In this document: one piece after another, positions 6,454-12,253 of the stretch
Layout: the number at the start of each line of letters is the position of its first letter
Numbering within the stretch: position 1 is the first letter of the stretch
DNA from: JBHEKP01 sp041859375
GTDB lineage: Bacteria > Hydrogenedentota > Hydrogenedentia > Hydrogenedentales > CAITNO01
Direction of reading: 5' to 3'
Assembly: GCA_041859375.1 (NCBI GenBank)
Contig: JBHEKP010000307.1
Location: 1-12,253 of the forward strand
DNA length: 12,253 nt
Notes under the pieces: model-generated
The model's database searches: none
What the model was told of the DNA's origin: nothing
The model's input: only the letters and a program-made list of their open reading frames with translations
Translations under genes and position numbers: made by a program

Positions 6454-8820
6454 ATGGTGGCTGACAAGGGAGAAACACCGGCGGTGCCGGAGGCGATGCG
6501 GATTCCGGCGCCGTCAAGATCGCTGATTTTTGAGCGCAACCGGCGCGGCGCGCCCCTCGGCGCGACCACGCTCAAAAAATGGGTTGTCCTCGCCAAAACC
6601 GTGCAAAAAGCGGCGAAGGCCGACTTCCTGCTCTCCGGGGAAGACACCGAGCCCCTCCGCGGGCTGCTGGACTTCGCGGAAACGCAGGGGCTCGCGCTGA
6701 GCCTGCGGGTTGCGGACACGGTGCATGCCTGGCCGGACCTGCCGGACCTCGCCGGAAAAGGGCTGCTGGACCTGTGCCTTGCCCCCGTCACACCGGGCTC
6801 CCCCGCCGCCCGCGAATGGGCCGGGGCCGCCCGGAGCGCCGGACTGCCCCTGCGCGCCCGGATTTTCCGGCCCTCCCCGGAAGACATCCCGTGGATTGCG
6901 GAAACCTTCGCCGATGCGTCCCTCATAAGCATCGTCTGGCATGACCCCTTCCTCCCCCCCGCCGGCCCCTGCCCCGTGCCTCCCGCTGGGCTGGGCGCCG
7001 TGGCCGCCGGACTGGAACGGCTCGGGCTGCCCGTGGTGCTGGAGGGCATGCCCTTCTGCCGCGCGGAATGCCCGGAGACCCTGGTGCAGAACACGCCCCA
7101 GTTTTTCGCCGACTTCCGCCAGTACATGCTGCCGGGCCACGATCTCGCCGTGAAACTGCACCGCCTCGGCCCGAACCGCATTGACAAGGTGCTGGAAAAC
7201 CTTCTTGCGCGGCGCACCTCCGTGCACACGGGCATCGACGCGTCCCTCTTCCCCTGGCTCATGGATTATCCAAGGTGCTACATCCGCGTGTGGATGTGGC
7301 ACAAGTTCACCCGCCACTTCCGGTTTTTGCGCTTCCTGCGGCGCGGCCCCCGCCCGCTGAATGAAAACACCGCCGCGTGGGAGGAGGAGCTGGGCCGTTA
7401 CCGGGAACGCCTCGCGCGCACCATGGGGCCCGAGTGCGCCCGGTGCGCCTTCCGCCTCCAGTGCGACCACCACACCGGAGAATTCCGGGCCGCGTGGCCG
7501 GGGGTGGGCGTGGCCGCGGTTGACGGACCGGTGCGGCCCGCGCGCCCCGTCGCCGGCGCTCTTGAAGCGCTCCGGCCCGACAGGGTGGATCTGGCCTGCG
7601 CCGGGGACCACCAGGGCATTGCCCGCAGGGCGGAGGAGGCGCTCCACATCATCACCCGCGAGCAGCCCACCCGCGAGCTTTCCACGGACAACATTGAGAT
7701 TGAGGGCCGCTACACCCACCACATGCCCGGCGCAATCCGCTGGCTATCCTTCATGCCCTGCGAGCTGCAAAGCACCGTGCTGGCCCGGCTGGAGCCGCCC
7801 TTCACCCTCACCCTCACCGTGGGCGGCGGCATCGCCGGGCACGTGGGGTTCTCCTTCGGGCGCTTCGCAAAGATCGTGTGCCCCATGGTGGACTACTCCC
7901 ACCGCATCACGCTCCACGTCGCCGCCGACGGCGGTTATGTGCTCCTGCGCGACGGGCAGCCGGTGCGGCCCGCGGAGTTCCAGGGTGAGCGCAGCCTGCC
8001 GCCGCGCCTCGCGGGCGTGCTGGAGCCGCGCATCAGCCTCCACAACATTGACGGCATGATCCTCACCCAGACGCTCCTCCTCTGGGAGGGCGCTGGCGGC
8101 GCGCCGAAGCCCGCACCCGGCGTCAAGTATTCCGTCATTATCATCAGCACCCGTTACACCCGCCGGCTCCAGGCCGCGCTCCTCGCGCTGGCCCACCAGC
8201 GCGGCGTGCCTCCCGGCCTGTTCGAGGTGGTGGTGGGCTATGTCCCCGGCATTGACGCCACCGACGACCTGCTCGACGGGCTGCGGGACGCCTTCCCGGA
8301 CCTGCGCATCGTCCGCTCCCCCTTCGGCGCGGGCTGCGAGCGCGCCAAGGGCTTCATGATCAACGAGTCCCTCCAGGCCGCCTCCGGCGAATGGATCCTG
8401 CTCATGGACGCCGACATCGTCGTGCCGCCGGACACCTTTGCGGAACTGGAGAAGGCAACCGGGGACGACGCCTCCTTTGTCGCGCCCGACGGGCGGAAAA
8501 TGCTCACCCCGGAGGTCACCTCGAAAATACTCCTCGGTGAAATCCGGCCCTGGGAATGCCACGGGGAACTGGTCAACGGCCCCGGAGAAATCCGCCACCG
8601 CGAGGCGGACGGCATTCCCATAGGCTTCTTCCAGTGCGTCCGCCGCGACATTCTCAAGCGCATCCGCTATCACGAGCTGGACCATTTTGAGGCTTCGGAC
8701 TGGGTCTTCGGCCGTGACGTTGTCGTGCGTTACGGCATGGAAGTCCGTCTCCGGGACTTCAACGTGCTCCACCTCGACCACAGCGGAAGCCAGTGGTACG
8801 GAACCTCAAAACACCGGTAG
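6454..8820 (+). CDS. Fusion: radical-SAM-like region lacking CxxxCxxC plus GT2 glycosyltransferase
   Basis: A 788-aa three-part protein. Residues about 22-350 follow the order of the upstream radical SAM protein (for example LLSGEDTEPLRGLLDFAETQ, where that protein has GGEPTVFKEILELIRHC) but have no CxxxCxxC motif. They end in CARCAFRLQCDHHTGEF (328-344), close to CAKCSLRDICDGFHGDY of the neighbour, so the C-terminal cysteine trio (Cys328, Cys331, Cys337) is kept. Residues about 400-545 are beta-rich and unassigned, possibly a lectin-like sandwich. Residues 557-788 are a GT-A fold family 2 glycosyltransferase: a KYSVIIIS start, a nucleotide-sugar-binding region, the metal-binding LLMDADIVVP (DAD, 652-654) and a late segment FEASDWVFGRDVVVRYG. 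Together these suggest sugar transfer onto the exported molecule, with the first part as a scaffold or partner for the active radical SAM enzyme. The ATG at 6454 has AAGGGA 4 nt upstream; a GTG at 6457 is also possible. Confidence 0.85.
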   Translation: MVADKGETPAVPEAMRIPAPSRSLIFERNRRGAPLGATTLKKWVVLAKTVQKAAKADFLLSGEDTEPLRGLLDFAETQGLALSLRVADTVHAWPDLPDLAGKGLLDLCLAPVTPGSPAAREWAGAARSAGLPLRARIFRPSPEDIPWIAETFADASLISIVWHDPFLPPAGPCPVPPAGLGAVAAGLERLGLPVVLEGMPFCRAECPETLVQNTPQFFADFRQYMLPGHDLAVKLHRLGPNRIDKVLENLLARRTSVHTGIDASLFPWLMDYPRCYIRVWMWHKFTRHFRFLRFLRRGPRPLNENTAAWEEELGRYRERLARTMGPECARCAFRLQCDHHTGEFRAAWPGVGVAAVDGPVRPARPVAGALEALRPDRVDLACAGDHQGIARRAEEALHIITREQPTRELSTDNIEIEGRYTHHMPGAIRWLSFMPCELQSTVLARLEPPFTLTLTVGGGIAGHVGFSFGRFAKIVCPMVDYSHRITLHVAADGGYVLLRDGQPVRPAEFQGERSLPPRLAGVLEPRISLHNIDGMILTQTLLLWEGAGGAPKPAPGVKYSVIIISTRYTRRLQAALLALAHQRGVPPGLFEVVVGYVPGIDATDDLLDGLRDAFPDLRIVRSPFGAGCERAKGFMINESLQAASGEWILLMDADIVVPPDTFAELEKATGDDASFVAPDGRKMLTPEVTSKILLGEIRPWECHGELVNGPGEIRHREADGIPIGFFQCVRRDILKRIRYHELDHFEASDWVFGRDVVVRYGMEVRLRDFNVLHLDHSGSQWYGTSKHR

Positions 8821-8821
8821 G

Positions 8822-8839
8822 CCGGGCGTTGCCGCCCGG
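8822..8839 (+). terminator. Hairpin directly after the GT2 fusion gene
   Basis: One base after the TAG stop there is a 7-bp GC-only stem (CCGGGCG pairing with CGCCCGG) with the 4-nt loop TTGC. No T-tract follows, so it is not a classical Rho-independent terminator. It could weaken read-through into the hydrolase gene or protect the 3' end of the operon mRNA. In GC-rich DNA such a stem can also arise by chance. Confidence 0.4.
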
Positions 8840-8868
8840 GCCGGCCTGACACATTGGAGACTGGCCCC

Positions 8869-10083
8869 GTGAAACTGCGTGCCCTTTCCCTTTTGATGCT
8901 TCTGTGCTGTTTTCTTTCCCCCCTTGCCGCGCATGCCGAAACCGCGCCAATCCCCTGGGACATGGAGGCACTGTCAAAAGCGCCGCAAACATGGGATGCG
9001 CCCGGTTTCGAGGAATGGGGCATGCGCGCCCTGTTCTATGAGGGGCTGCCCTTTGAGGGCAGGCCCACCCGCGTCTTCGCCTGGTGCGGCCTGCCCAAGG
9101 GGGCCAAGGCGGGGGACAAGGTGCCGGGCATGGTGCTGATACACGGGGGCGGAGGCACCGCCTTTTCGGAATGGGTGCGCCTGTGGCTTTCCCGGGGCTA
9201 TGCGGCCATCGCCATGGACACCTGCGGCTGCGTGCCCAGGGGCGAATACGGAAAATGGGAGCGCCACGACTTCGGCGGACCCGCCGGATGGGGTGATTTT
9301 GAGGGCATTGACAAGCCGCGGGGCGACCAGTGGCCCTTCCACGCCGTGGCGGACGCCATCCTCGCCCACTCCCTGCTGCGCTCCATGCCGGAGGTGGACC
9401 CCGCGCGCATCGGCGTCACGGGCATCTCCTGGGGCGGCTACCTGACCTGCATCACCGCCGGCGTGGACTCCCGCTTCCGGTTCGCCGTGCCCGTGTACGG
9501 GTGCGGCTTTCTCGGTGAGAACTCAGCCTGGCTCGACGCGTTCAAGGGCATGGGCGCGGAAAAATCCGGGCGCTGGCTCGGCCTGTGGGATCCCTCCGTC
9601 TACCTGCCCGGCGCGGCCATGCCGATGCTCTGGGTGACGGGCACCAATGATTTCGCCTATCCCATGGACTCGCTGCAAAAATCCTACCGTCTCCCCAAAG
9701 GGCCCCGCACCCTGTGCGTCCGGGTGCGCATGCCCCACGCCCACGGCGGCGCGGGTGAAAACCCCGAGGAGATACACGCCTTTGCCAATGCCCTGACCAG
9801 GGCAAAAACCGCCCTGCCGAAAATCACAGGCCAGGGTGTGGAGAACGGAAAAGCCTGGGCGGCCTACGAGTCGGAGGGGCCGGTCACCGGAGCGTCGCTC
9901 CAGTTCACCCGCGACGCGGGAAAATGGCAGGACCGAAATTGGGAGACCCTTCCCGCCGCGCTGAACTCAGACGGAAAGCGGGCCGAGGCGGCCGTGCCCG
10001 AAGGCGCGACGGTCTGGTACCTCAACCTCAGCACCCCCGACGGGCTCATCGTCAGCACCGAACACGACGAAGCCCCGCACTGA
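8869..10083 (+). CDS. Secreted alpha/beta hydrolase, acetyl xylan esterase/dienelactone hydrolase-like
   Basis: Probably an exported esterase acting on acylated carbohydrates or similar substrates. The 404-aa product starts at GTG 8869. A TTG at 8856-8854 would add five residues, but its last base belongs to the GGAG ribosome-binding site (8856-8859, 9 nt before the GTG), so the shorter form is preferred. The N-terminus is a Sec signal peptide (MKLRALSLLMLLCCFLSPLA, likely cut after AHA at 21-23). The alpha/beta hydrolase core shows the oxyanion-region HGGGG (92-96), nucleophile elbow GISWGG with Ser187, acid Asp261 in TGTNDFAYP, and a histidine at 290 or 292 (MPHAHGG). A C-terminal region (about 320-404) looks like a small beta-domain. 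It follows the glycan operon on the same strand by 48 nt, so co-expression is possible. The true substrate cannot be read from the sequence. Confidence 0.85.
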   Translation: MKLRALSLLMLLCCFLSPLAAHAETAPIPWDMEALSKAPQTWDAPGFEEWGMRALFYEGLPFEGRPTRVFAWCGLPKGAKAGDKVPGMVLIHGGGGTAFSEWVRLWLSRGYAAIAMDTCGCVPRGEYGKWERHDFGGPAGWGDFEGIDKPRGDQWPFHAVADAILAHSLLRSMPEVDPARIGVTGISWGGYLTCITAGVDSRFRFAVPVYGCGFLGENSAWLDAFKGMGAEKSGRWLGLWDPSVYLPGAAMPMLWVTGTNDFAYPMDSLQKSYRLPKGPRTLCVRVRMPHAHGGAGENPEEIHAFANALTRAKTALPKITGQGVENGKAWAAYESEGPVTGASLQFTRDAGKWQDRNWETLPAALNSDGKRAEAAVPEGATVWYLNLSTPDGLIVSTEHDEAPH

Positions 10084-10142
10084 CATAAATTTACCGTCTC
10101 TTGGTCGTCATTCACGCGTCAGCGTGTCCGTCCCCCCGTCCC

Positions 10143-10261
10143 CCTCTTACGTCCCCCTTTAAAAGGGGATCTTAGGGGGATGTTTCCCCCTGTCCACCCT
10201 CCACCCTCTTAAGTCCCCCTTTGAAGGGGGATTTAGGGGGATGTTTCCCCCTGTCCACCCC
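10143..10261. repeat. Two tandem copies of a hairpin-rich repeat (period 62 bp)
   Basis: Copy 1 (10143-10199) and copy 2 (10205-10261) are nearly identical over about 57 bp, differing by a few substitutions and one indel. Each contains two inverted repeats. In copy 1 these are CCCCTTTAAAAGGGG (10154-10168) and AGGGGGA-TGTT-TCCCCCT (10174-10191). In copy 2 they are TCCCCCTTTGAAGGGGGA (10214-10231) and AGGGGGA-TGTT-TCCCCCT (10235-10252). From memory, the core resembles the dispersed AGTCCCCCTTTGAAGGGGGA-type palindromes found in many unrelated bacterial genomes, but this was not checked. It is probably a REP/MITE-like dispersed element lodged between convergent genes. Confidence 0.8.
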
Positions 10262-10290
10262 CGTCCACCCCCGTCCATACCGTCCATATC
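10253..10290. repeat. Short tandem repeat GTCCACCCCC
   Basis: GTCCACCCCC occurs at 10253-10262 and 10263-10272, followed by the degenerate units GTCCATACC and GTCCATATC. The related run CTGTCCACCCTCCACC appears in the first large repeat copy (10190-10205). This looks like slippage-prone C-rich DNA next to the palindromic repeat. On the minus strand it is a run of G5 blocks. Confidence 0.7.
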
Positions 10291-10302
10291 TTCCCCCTCC
10301 CC

Positions 10303-11073
10303 TCACTCCCCCTCCAGCACCACCACACACGGCGGATGGTCCGAAGCCACCCGCGACACCTCCGTGTCCACCACGCGCGCGCCGCACGCCTTCAACCCCT
10401 TCGTCATCAGCACATGATCAATCCGTTTCTCCGCCGGATGCGCGTAGTTGTCCCCCGCCCCCGCGCCCGCCAGCGCGTCGGAGAAGCGCTCCAGCAGCAG
10501 CTTCATGCCCGGCGCGCCCGGCCCCTCGTTCATGTCCCCCGCGAGCACGGCGGGCTTGTTCGCCGGGATAAGTTCCAGCAGCGCCTTTGCCTGGGCCAGC
10601 CGCTCCTCCCCCTTCAGGCCCAGATGGGTGTTGTAAACGTCCACCGGCGCGCCCTTCCATTCCACCGTCACCCGCAGACAGCCCCTCGGCTCCTTGTTGA
10701 ACGGGTTGGGCAGCGCCGTGTTTTTCCAGTCCCTCACGGGCAGGCGCGTCAGCGTGGCCACACCGTACTCGCCGCCGTCAAAATGGTAGTTCACCCCGTA
10801 ACGCGCCTCCATCTTCAGCCGTTCCGCAAACCATGCGGGAAAGTCCCTTTTGCCGGTCCTCGGCAGGTTCTTGTCCATTTCCTGCAAACAGACCACATCG
10901 GGGTTCAGCGACAACACCAGCACGGCGATCCGCTCCAGGTCGAGTTTCCCGTCCATGCCCTCGCCGTGGTGGATGTTGTAGGTCACCACCGTCAGGGATG
11001 CCCCTTCCCCCCCCGTCGCGGGCAGGCAAATTCCCGCGCAAAACAACACAGCCAGCAACGCGGCTTTCCTCAT
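10303..11073 (-). CDS. Secreted endonuclease/exonuclease/phosphatase-family protein
   Basis: A 256-aa member of the EEP superfamily (DNase I / APE1 / inositol-phosphatase fold), metal-dependent phosphodiesterases. The start is the ATG at 11073, which overlaps the upstream gene's TGA (ATGA). It directly begins a signal peptide (MRKAALLAVLFCAGICLPAT), so export across the inner membrane is likely. The catalytic set is complete: Asn33 in TYNIHHGEG, Glu65 in CLQEMDK, His150 in DVYNTHLG, Asp180 and Asn182 in GDMNEGP, Asp219 in RIDHVL, and Asp245-His246 in SDHPP. The short form and HHGEG motif match the small secreted EEP proteins of unknown substrate. Nucleic acid, a phospholipid head group or an inositol phosphate are all possible. 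A longer in-frame start at 11160 would lie inside the upstream gene and lose the signal peptide, so it is rejected. Confidence 0.9.
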   Translation of the reverse strand: MRKAALLAVLFCAGICLPATGGEGASLTVVTYNIHHGEGMDGKLDLERIAVLVLSLNPDVVCLQEMDKNLPRTGKRDFPAWFAERLKMEARYGVNYHFDGGEYGVATLTRLPVRDWKNTALPNPFNKEPRGCLRVTVEWKGAPVDVYNTHLGLKGEERLAQAKALLELIPANKPAVLAGDMNEGPGAPGMKLLLERFSDALAGAGAGDNYAHPAEKRIDHVLMTKGLKACGARVVDTEVSRVASDHPPCVVVLEGE

Positions 11074-12253
11074 GGTGTCCCCCCCTTCCCGGCCTCGCCG
11101 CGCAGGTTCGCCACGAGCACGGCCATCATGATGACCATGATCACCGCCATCCCGCCCCAAAGCACATACCGGTTGCGCTCGGTCCAGGGCAGGTCTGCCG
11201 GATTGCTGCCGTCCCCGCCGTAAACCACCGTGCCCAGCGCCACCCGTGGAAACTCGGGCGCGTTCAACCCCTCCACCACCCGCGCCAAATCATACTCCGG
11301 CCTGGCCGCCCGTTCCCGGCCAAAGTGCAGGGTGTACGCCCTGCCCGGCTCGTTCCTGAAAATCAGCTCCATCCGCGCGGCGCGCAATTCCACCCGGTCC
11401 AGCACAAGGGGCGGGTTGTCCCCGTCCGTGACGTTCAGCCGCAGCAGCGCGCCGGTCTGGAGTCCCGCTGAAAGCTCGTTGGACGACAGGGGGTGCCCGT
11501 GATACTGCCGCCGCGAGACCGCGCCCGAGGCAAGGCCCCGCCACTGCGGCGGAAGGCCCCGGCCCGGCATGTCCCCGCAGGACACGATGCAGCCCCGCTC
11601 ATACCAGTCACCCCTGAAGTGCGGGCGCACCGACTCCACCGGCAGGTTGCGGGGCGTCTTCCACTCATGCACCGTCACGCCCGCCGGGATGTCCTTGTCC
11701 GGTTTCACCGCGTCCGCCGCGCGCAGTTCCACCAGCCGCTGGTGGGCGGGCACGGTGGCGTCCCCGTCGGAGAAGAAGGCCTGCCGCACCAGTGCGCCCC
11801 GCCAGAGCCGGTCCCCGGCGGGATAGACCAGCCGCACCGCGCGCACGGTCCGCGCCGGAAAGGCAATCCTGACCGCGCCGCCGTCCCCGGCGGATTCCAG
11901 GGGATAATTCCCTTCCGCCAGCACGGACCACGCCTCCTGCCCCTCCCGCGCCTCCACCCGGAGCGGCAGCGGCGACAACTCCTCCCCCCCGCCCTCCGAA
12001 AGCGACAGGGTCAGCGAGGACGCCCCCACCGGCTCCTTGAGTTCCCCCTCAAGCGCCGTGTTCCCGTCTTCCAGCACCACCGGCTTCAAGTCCCGCAGCG
12101 CCGCCCGCGCCGCCCGGCGCGCCGGGGGAACCTTCCGCAGCAGGTAGGGGATGACATTGTTTGCGCCGTCGGCCAGCCGCGCGTCCCCATGGGTGGGCAG
12201 CATCCGGTCAAGCACCTCCGGCGGCAGTTCGAGCGACACAAAACCCTCGGCGG
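11070..12253 (-). CDS. DUF3999-like membrane-anchored protein (5' end outside window)
   Basis: At least 394 residues; the frame stays open to the window edge, so the N-terminus is missing. The GTG at 12239 is probably internal, because the residues before it (AEGF) run straight into a beta-strand. The visible protein begins VSLELPPEVLDRML and ARLADGANNVIPYLL, like the first strand region of DUF3999 proteins, which have a comparable (L/D)LPxEV ... LRVxxxxGxxVPxxL pattern. The body is rich in predicted beta-strands and arginine. The C-terminus has one transmembrane helix (about YVLWGGMAVIMVIMMAVLVAN) and a short basic tail, so the body should be periplasmic or outside and the tail cytoplasmic. 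It overlaps the EEP gene by ATGA, implying a coupled pair at the cell envelope. The family call is tentative; function is unknown. Confidence 0.6.
   Translation of the reverse strand, partial: AEGFVSLELPPEVLDRMLPTHGDARLADGANNVIPYLLRKVPPARRAARAALRDLKPVVLEDGNTALEGELKEPVGASSLTLSLSEGGGEELSPLPLRVEAREGQEAWSVLAEGNYPLESAGDGGAVRIAFPARTVRAVRLVYPAGDRLWRGALVRQAFFSDGDATVPAHQRLVELRAADAVKPDKDIPAGVTVHEWKTPRNLPVESVRPHFRGDWYERGCIVSCGDMPGRGLPPQWRGLASGAVSRRQYHGHPLSSNELSAGLQTGALLRLNVTDGDNPPLVLDRVELRAARMELIFRNEPGRAYTLHFGRERAARPEYDLARVVEGLNAPEFPRVALGTVVYGGDGSNPADLPWTERNRYVLWGGMAVIMVIMMAVLVANLRGEAGKGGTP

Larger units (their letters stand above)
10084..10302. other. Spacer between convergent genes
   Basis: A 219-bp stretch between the ends of the hydrolase (plus) and the EEP-family gene (minus). 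I see no convincing gene in it. It holds two copies of a hairpin-rich repeat, a short GTCCACCCCC tandem and further C-rich runs. The paired hairpins could serve as transcription barriers for both converging genes, though T-tracts are weak. Confidence 0.7.

Noticed and set aside
6514..8781. Long minus-strand frames (6514-7722 and 7744-8781) opposite the glycosyltransferase fusion
   Set aside because: They are low-complexity translations antisense to a gene with clear domain motifs; no independent support.
10143..10261. Possible CRISPR array
   Set aside because: Only two copies, almost no spacer between them, internal palindromes, and no cas genes in the window.
10172..10387. A 71-codon minus-strand frame across the repeat
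   Set aside because: The translation is mostly Gly/Arg low complexity plus the repeat itself (KHPPKSPFKGG), and it overlaps the 3' end of the EEP gene in another frame.
11074..11160. N-terminal extension of the EEP protein from a start at 11160
   Set aside because: It lies inside the upstream gene, encodes a Gly/Arg/His-rich stretch and would bury the signal peptide. The ATG at 11073 with the ATGA overlap fits far better.

Overview
This is a GC-rich bacterial chromosomal segment with densely packed genes and short intergenic gaps. Several starts are GTG, coding ends overlap by 4 nt, and Shine-Dalgarno sites are recognisable. Two secreted or membrane-anchored proteins (an acetyl-xylan-esterase-like hydrolase and a DUF3999-like protein) together with the overall composition recall environmental Gram-negative lineages such as Hydrogenedentota, Planctomycetota or Lentisphaerota. 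That placement is inference only; no rRNA or other taxonomic marker is present apart from argS.

Layout: (1) 1-1789, arginyl-tRNA synthetase on the minus strand, followed by a clear intrinsic terminator at 16-49. (2) 1790-1957, a divergent control region holding a palindromic AT-rich box that reads as TATAAT on both strands. (3) 1958-8820, a plus-strand operon: an unrecognised 59-aa microprotein, a Wzm-type ABC-2 permease, a Wzt-type ATPase with a very long C-terminal extension, a radical SAM enzyme, and a 788-aa protein fusing a radical-SAM-like region without the CxxxCxxC motif, an unassigned beta-rich linker and a GT2 glycosyltransferase. (4) 8869-10083, a secreted alpha/beta hydrolase on the same strand. 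(5) 10084-10302, a spacer between convergent genes, built of two copies of a hairpin-rich repeat plus C-rich short repeats. (6) 10303-12253, a minus-strand pair joined by an ATGA overlap: a DUF3999-like membrane protein that runs off the window edge and a secreted endonuclease/exonuclease/phosphatase-family protein.

The most interesting part is the 1958-8820 operon. The permease and ATPase look like an exporter of a lipid-linked glycan. The ATPase has two tandem copies of a domain of about 205 aa where Wzt proteins normally carry one small glycan-binding domain. The two downstream proteins appear to be paralogous over their radical SAM region. One keeps the catalytic cysteines. The other has lost them but keeps the C-terminal cysteine cluster and is fused to a glycosyltransferase. 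Together they suggest a compact system for making, modifying and exporting an unusual glycoconjugate. The product, and the role of the microprotein, cannot be read from the sequence.
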